From: Liolophura sinensis
Taxonomy: Eukaryota; Mollusca; Polyplacophora; Chitonida; Chitonidae
DNA length: 64,000 nt
Assembly: GCF_032854445.1 (NCBI RefSeq)
Contig: NC_088296.1
Span: 16,545,485 to 16,609,484, forward strand
Direction of reading: 5' to 3'
The translations under genes and the position numbers were made by a program. Shown here in pieces: positions 57,971 through 64,000 of this stretch (within the stretch, counting starts at the first letter, position 1; every line of letters starts with the position of its first letter). The notes below the pieces were generated by a model. It was given only the letters and a program-made list of their open reading frames with translations. It did not search any database and had not been told where the DNA came from.

Positions 57971-58687
57971 GATCGCGTGATCATCTTAATTGGAGGACTC
58001 AACCTGCACACCAGTAGGTGCCAAGACAATCTCCTGGCACAAAGCCGCAGCCAATGTGCCGTTTCTAGGAGGTTATTTGTCCATCGAGGCTCATCGGTAT
58101 TTAGAGAAAGAATGGGCCTGTTTTCCTCTTTGAGGGCCAGCGTCACTACGGCCCTTATCCCGCTGGTCAATCAAGGGGTGAAAAGAAGAATGCCATACAC
58201 GGAATGGTACCCTACCCCTAATAAAGTTGAGCAGTGTGAGATCTGTAAGATAGGGTCTATCCGTGACGGTTAAGCTTGTTATACGAGGCCTTTACACGTC
58301 TCCCAGTTTTCTGAGAACTTTGACAGATCCACAATAAGAGACAAACACTAACCAGCTTTGTCCGGTATTAGATGACCATTCAGGCGACTGACCAGATGTT
58401 GTCCGATATGCTGGCAGTTTGTTTGGGGTGCGGATAAACGCCAGTTGTAAACTAAAAACAGCCTCGGGGCAGACGCTATCAATCAGTGTGCTAAGCAGAG
58501 TCGGGTTGCATACGGAACTGACCCTTCTTAAAACGCCCGAGCTACACAAAGGCGGACTGTACTCAAAGATTCCACAAATCTTCGGTCCAGGGCTGCTCAG
58601 TTTAAAGGATATCGTTACAAGGTTGCCACCACATGCTATTAAATCCAGTCCCTGTGGTCAGGTGTTTGAAAAGGGTTGTTGTGCAGT

Positions 58688-58710
58688 AAAAAAAAAAAAA
58701 AAAAAAAAAA
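58688..58710 (+). repeat. Poly(A) run
   Basis: An uninterrupted run of over 20 A. No gene or SINE ends there, but the preceding 600 bases are G+C-richer than average, so an old processed copy cannot be excluded. Confidence 0.6.
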
Positions 58711-59283
58711 CTCCCACAAAAGTAGAAAGGGTCACAGGCTGTTAGTGGGAGCCATTCATGGCGCACTTTACACTTGGCTATACGGGCAACTCACAACTAA
58801 ACCTTTTACGCTTTAACAGCTTCTGCGAGAACCCGACAAGATTTGTGTTCATTTATTACAGCTGTCTTTCGGAAGAGAGATATTTAGTGCAGATTAAGTA
58901 CTCTAAAAAGTGAAATTTGAAGTTGGAATTTCCCTTGCAAGGTCTACAATAACCATCATTACTCACAGAGAATGGTTTTAATTCACCGGAAAACACCATA
59001 GATTGAAAGATTCGTTTAATCATGTAAAGGACGCTAAATAACAATCATGCACCATAAATGCATAAATATTCAAACCAGGTAGTGTGTCTTAGTTTCAGCA
59101 CTGTTCATTAAATACATCAGTCTGAAAACCTATCACAAGCTCAAAATGGCAAGAAAGCACAGTGTAGAACAACTATTATAAACTTGACAAACGTTTGCAT
59201 TGATTTCATACGTGTAGAAATCGATAGGCCTAAAAACCCAATTCATGTTATCGATTAGAATTCAGGAAACCCCAAAGTAACAA

Positions 59284-59555
59284 TTTATTTATATTTATTT
59301 ATTTGATTGGTGTTTTACCCCGTACTCAAGAATATTTCACTTATACGACGGCGACCAGCATTATGGTGGGTGGAAACCTGGCAGAACCCGGGGGAAACCC
59401 ACGACCATCCGCAGGTTGCTGTCAGACCTTCCCACGTACGGCCAGAAAGGATGCCACATGAGCTGGACTTGAACTCACAGCGACCGCATTGGTGAGAGAC
59501 TCCTGGGTCATTACGCTGCGCTAGCGAGCTAGCCAACTGAGCCACGGAGGCTCCG
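59284..59555 (-). mobile_element. Full-length SINE family A with perfect 12-bp target duplication
   Basis: Complete from tail to head (GAGCCACGGAGGCTCCG). CCAAAGTAACAA flanks it at 59272-59283 and 59556-59567. Confidence 0.95.
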
Positions 59556-60491
59556 CCAAAGTAACAAAACTACATGTACCTCATGTTAACAATAATATAG
59601 TAATGAATTTTTACCTATTATTCCATCACATTTACCCACCAAAGAACTTGAAACACATTTTACTTGTAAATAACCATTGGTGTTAATAAAATTTTAAAAC
59701 GTGAAGAAATCTTCTTTCTTGTATTTGTTGGATAAGTTTGGTTTCTGTTTTTAAAAGTCTATACCAAAGCAAGGAGCGGTTTCCAAAAGCGCATGTATAT
59801 TGCGAAGATCTGGCCCAGTGTGAGTTTAGCTCACATTTTAGCAGTGTATTTAGCTGTTTATAATCTCACTATGCGAACCCACGCTACATGGCGGCCAGGC
59901 AGAAAGGCTGCTGTAATCTTGTTGGCAGCAGGATCGCCATGATTTCCGGAAAGGGACTGCAGCGGAGAACATTTCACCATATGTTTTCGTGTATTCTTTA
60001 TTTGCCAGCGAGTAACTGTTTACTTTAAGCAGCTAATAGGCTTTTAGAGTCCCAGTTAAGTACCGGTTTATAAGCCTTAACTCTGAGTAAAAACAATTAC
60101 AACTGCCGAGATGCATTGGGGGACACTTGTCAGAGGGAGCTGAAATGTGAGCTGCCAAAAGCAGACCATCTGGGGTACGTTACAACAACATTTGCCATCC
60201 ATCGTGGTAAAAAGATCACTATTTTTTTGTTAGTGAGGAGAGCAGACAAATTTTCCCACATGTTTTGTCACGACGGGGGATGGGGTGAGTTGAATCTAGG
60301 CTGGCTGCTGGAAGGGATCCTGTTGCAGTGCGTTTTTGATGGACTCGCAGAAACAAACAGATTTACTCTGGAGTCTTCCCTCAACAAGATGGGACTGTTA
60401 TATAGTAACACCCCAGGGTTTTGTTATTAACAGTTATGTGTAATTACAACATATATACGAACAATGAAAGCCCTGAGCCTAAAGCTTACAA

Positions 60492-60712
60492 CGGGGCCTC
60501 CGCCAATGGCCGAGTTGTTAGAGTGCTAGCGCAGAAATTTGGATGCCTTCCACGGATGCGATCGCCGTGAGTTCAAATTCACCCTATGCTGGCTTCCCCT
60601 CCGATCGTACGTGAAAAGGCCTGCCACTTACTTGCGAATGGTCGTGTCTCTGTTTCGAGTATTCGAGTATTTTTTCGAGTAAAATAATTTCGAGTATTCC
60701 TAAATAATAAAT
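60492..60712 (+). mobile_element. Diverged SINE family A head with abnormal 3' end
   Basis: Head CGGGGCCTCCGCCAATGGCC and B box GTGAGTTCAAATTC are followed by body to GCGAATGGTCGTGTCTC. Then it changes to TTCGAGTATTCGAGTATTTT and ends in TAAATAATAAATAAAT, so the normal 3' body is lost. Confidence 0.7.
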
Positions 60713-60861
60713 AAATACAATGAACAAATTTTGTTATTTCTTAGCAAAAGTTGGTCATACAACTTCATTATAAGAGGCCTTGGACGGTCGTCCTTTAACA
60801 GCCAATACTGGAGTATTCGGCCCCTGCAACATACTATGTTAACATCACTCAAACATAGCTG

Positions 60862-61038
60862 CTCATGCTGGCTTCCTCTCCGGCCGTAAGTGGGAAGGTC
60901 TGCCAGCAACCTGCGGATGGTCGTGTGTTTCCCCCGGGCTCTGCCCGGTTTCCTCCCACCATAATGCTGGCCGCCGTCGTATAAGTGAAATATTCTTGAG
61001 TACGCCGTAAAACACCAATCAAATAAATAAATAATACA
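60862..61038 (+). mobile_element. 5'-truncated SINE family A with target duplication
   Basis: Starts in the body at CTCATGCTGGCTTCCTCTCC and is otherwise close to consensus. AAACATAGCTG flanks it at 60851-60861 and 61039-61049, so it was inserted already truncated. Confidence 0.92.
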
Positions 61039-61158
61039 AAACATAGCTGATGTGCTATTATTGTATTGTGATACCACATGCAAACTCTCTAATGATGCAG
61101 AGACGAGGCACCTGTCTGCTCTACGCAACCATGAGGAAATACACCTGAAAGCAAAGAA

Positions 61159-61211
61159 AAAAAAAAACACACACACACACACACACAACAACAACAACAA
61201 CAACAACAACA
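61159..61211. repeat. Compound A/(CA)n/(CAA)n microsatellite
   Basis: A run of A, then about nine CA units, then about seven CAA units. Confidence 0.95.
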
Positions 61212-61759
61212 GATGGTAAACAGCAACATCAACACATGACGAATACCTTATCAAATACGACGAGACTTACGCCATTACCGTTAAGACACACAGGCAGTTC
61301 AGACTGTTCGTATCAGTTGTCTACAGGTTTGCACATGCATATTTCCAACCGGCATCATGCAGTGCCAACGCAATGCGGGAGCTATTTGCATTAGTAAAGT
61401 TTTTTCTACATGATAGCTAGATGTGGACTGAGCAGCGTGTTCGAATGAAGGCTGTCGTCAACAGCTCCGAGAGGTAACAGAGAATGACTACTCTTTTGCT
61501 ATCATTCCCTGAATAATGTTTATCCAACCATGCGAGGACTAATCAATTTGGTTGCTTTATACCGATGGAGTCTTCGATTTTCGGGCTACGCTATTTCTGT
61601 GTTCAGGCTGCATGCACTAGACAGAACATTTCCAATAACATTAAAACATTCTTTTCATGACCAGCATTTACAAATGTCACCACCATTACCTGTTAGAACT
61701 GAAAATGTGACAGGAAATTCCACTTAAAATATTGTCACATTACAAAGTAGTTTTCTACG

Positions 61760-61796
61760 TTGAGTGAGTGAGTGCTTGGGGTTTAACGTCGTTTTT
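61760..61796 (-). mobile_element. SINE family B tail fragment
   Basis: GTGAGTGAGTGCTTGGGGTT then TAACGTCG, the reverse complement of the family B tail. GTTTTTCTACGTTGAG appears on both sides, a likely target duplication. Confidence 0.65.
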
Positions 61797-62379
61797 CTAC
61801 GTTGAGTATCAGTTTACATGAATATTGACATACATTTGATTTACGTCACTAAACTCGGCAAGGTATGAGTGAGACCTTTTTTTCATTCCGAGGGCCAAAG
61901 AGGGCATTTCCGCTTAGTGAAATAATTGTAAAAACAATCACCTAGTACATGATTATTTATCGTCGTATAAGACCTGTCTATTCAGAGTTAGGCCATGTAC
62001 TTTAGTATGCACAGGTGAAAGATACACAGGTATGTAAGTAATATCTCGCGCCTACTTGACATATCTTTTTATGATATACTGTTACAATTGGTCAGAAGCC
62101 AATAGGTCAGTATATTGTTGACTTTAGACGTGTGTACGTGTGTACGTGCGTACATAAACACGACAAGACGACAGCACGGCGTCGGAGAAATTACCGTTAC
62201 CGGTATATAGCGAATGTATACATGTATTGAAATTAGCCAAATGAATTTTTGTTTCATTCATTCTGTATGATTTGATAACCTACATTTGTGTGGCACATTA
62301 AAGACTTTGTTTAATTATTCGACACTGTTCAGAGACCAAATAGTGCAAGGAAGACTATTTTGCAAAAGTAAGCAATTTT

Positions 62380-62397
62380 GGGGGGGGGGGGGGGGAG
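62380..62397 (+). repeat. Poly(G) run
   Basis: About 18 consecutive G. Confidence 0.9.
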
Positions 62398-62433
62398 TAA
62401 AAATTGTACGAAGGTTACAAGGCTACTTGTCAA

Positions 62434-62466
62434 GTGTGGCGTCAAACACCAATCAAATAAATATAT
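62434..62466 (+). mobile_element. SINE family A tail fragment
   Basis: GTGTGGCGTCAAACACCAAT then CAAATAAATATA, the last part of the family tail only. Confidence 0.55.
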
Positions 62467-62469
62467 GTC

Positions 62470-64000
62470 TAATAGATCAAACTAATTAAAAGCTTTTAAC
62501 TTAATCTGAGCAGCAGTTGTAGTTGTTACATATCAGGATACAGTCACCTAATATGTTTATTTACCTATTTCACTTCTTTTTTAAACGCCGTGTGTTTTCG
62601 GGCATATCTGACGGTGGTCGAGTTTATAGCAACTAACTATAGGTGGATGTATTTCCATTGACAAATATAGTGAAATGTAGATTTTGCATCAAAATTATGT
62701 TTGTTTTTCTGTTAAAAAAAATCCCCCATTCCCCACCCCCATCTCTCTCCATTGATCTCTCTCTCTTGTTCGAAGATGAATGTCCGTTTCACAACAAGAC
62801 ACTATAGTAACGGACATGCAGAAAGTTTTCTTTGTCCGGTACATAGCTTATTTCCTATCCACTTGTGCGTTATAAAATACGACCCAAGCATTTACACTGG
62901 CGCTATAATGACAGCGAAGACAGGAGCTCGTGTTATCGTCCGATATCCCCTGTTATCATAAGTGGTAGTCAAACATAGTCTCTGCCTACGGAACTGCGGC
63001 TGCTCTGTTCGTACAGGCTTTATGGTACTGGCGAAGAGAAAGGGAAATGACAAAAGTGTCCCTGTGTCTGATTGTGCTCTATCTAAATCAAAGATATTTA
63101 TTAGAAGCATTAACCCAGATCAGACGTTATTTGTCCAAACAGCCGAGCTCCAAGAAGTGGGGTTATCAGGGGGTGGGGATAGCGCCTATCTAGAGCTATT
63201 TCTAGCGACAAGAGATTGGCTTCGTTAAGCTGGGAAATTTTCCACTTCAGGCATAGCAATGGATATTATCAAATTTAATAACACTATGGAAAGGCTTCCT
63301 CTGTGATCTACAAAAGTGCTGTACTAACTCCAGCGTGAAAATGTATCTGATGTATGCTTCCCATTTCTGTATTTGTTCTGTAGTGGATTATTTGTGCATG
63401 AGATAATAAAACCGATACAACTTGTTCATGAAAAACGATTACAGCGAGCACAAGGACACATGTAATAACATCGACATTTACTGAGTGTTTGCCAAAATAC
63501 ACGAAAAAAATCCCCCAAAAAACAATACTACTAGGTGTCTTCGAAAATTGTGCCATAGTTTGGAATGTCACTTTTAGCATTGTTTCTGGAAAATCACAAA
63601 GGTGTTTTTTTGTTTTGAAACCAATTTGATCTCGACACGGACCTAAATATAGTTCTTGTTCGCTGGAAAGCGGTTCAAAGACCGCAGTTATGAGCACCCC
63701 GATAGACATGTATTTGGCCTATCCCAATGTTTTACGCGCTACAGAAGCCTCAGAAATGACTCGCTCAAGACACCAGCCTTGTAGAGAAGCAGCTATATCA
63801 TTTTTCATGTCAAGATTTAACCATTATTTGTATAAATTATATTTAATACTTTTCCAGGTACATTAGATTTGAATCTTTAAGACGAAACGCTACAATATCG
63901 AATTATATTTTTATTCCAACGTAAACCGTAAAACTAATTCGCTTTCCAAACAACGTTTTTTAAAACTGTTCGTGTGATTCACCAGTTACACATTGAAAAA
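62470..64000. other. Intergenic, no supported gene
   Basis: Frames at 62962-63228 (plus) and 63709-63308 (minus) show no family features; the latter has a hydrophobic stretch (SVNVDVITCVLVLAVIVFHE) that could be chance. Confidence 0.4.

Larger units (their letters stand above)
56863..59270. other. Intergenic, no supported gene
   Basis: 58000-58700 is G+C-richer with overlapping short frames on both strands, none recognisable, ending in a poly(A) run. Confidence 0.4.

Noticed and set aside
63308-63709. 133-codon minus-strand frame with a hydrophobic stretch
   Set aside because: AT-rich background can give such stretches by chance; no signal peptide position, motif or splice support.

Overview
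This is a 64 kb stretch of AT-rich, repeat-laden animal nuclear DNA with one convincing multi-exon gene. The evidence for an animal is GT-AG introns, a TATA promoter, an AATAAA polyadenylation signal, many Pol III tRNA-derived SINEs with target-site duplications, a dead Tc1-like transposon, MITE-like hairpins and several minisatellites. The SINE tail families and a glycoside hydrolase family 24 (GH24, phage-T4-type) lysozyme gene point to a mollusc or another lophotrochozoan. Species cannot be read from the window, and this placement is inference.

The gene lies on the minus strand at 7280 to 1405. I assembled it from splice signals and reading phase. The exons are: signal peptide (7280-7220), a short cationic amphipathic segment (6675-6559), a very long Asp/Glu then Gly/Asn/Lys low-complexity region with an internal RKKR site (5935-4844), an eight-cysteine module with a Pro/Thr linker (4219-3995), the start of the GH24 domain with the likely catalytic Glu and Asp (3320-3203), an inferred 11-nt microexon (3126-3116), the GH24 middle (2609-2479), and the GH24 C-terminal half (1702-1405). 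Introns 1 to 4 are all phase 1. The joined model would encode about 683 residues, but exon 8 carries one surplus base in a four-A run (1621-1624) that shifts the frame. This is either a sequencing error or a disabling mutation. The product would be a secreted lysozyme fused to a shell-matrix-like disordered region, and it is the most interesting object here.

The remaining 56 kb holds mostly repeats. Family A is a tRNA-headed SINE with about 30 full or partial copies on both strands; several have clear target-site duplications, one pair is nested, and several lack the head. Family B is a second tRNA-headed SINE with about ten copies, including a head-to-head inverted pair at 21.7-22.2 kb. A single Tc1/mariner-type transposase pseudogene lies at 9.2-10.1 kb. 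Minisatellites occur at 29.7-30.1 kb (12 units of about 37 bp), 39.15-39.27 kb (6 units of 19 bp), 39.34-39.82 kb (20 units of 24 bp), 48.1-48.5 kb, and 53.9-54.3 kb (about 20 units of 20/21 bp). Long open frames over these arrays are artefacts of repeat structure.

A few short protein-like open frames (11.9, 17.5-17.8, 23.6-23.9, 55.9-56.3 kb) are listed at low confidence because no family could be recognised. No rRNA gene, convincing functional tRNA gene, CRISPR array or bacterial-type operon was seen.
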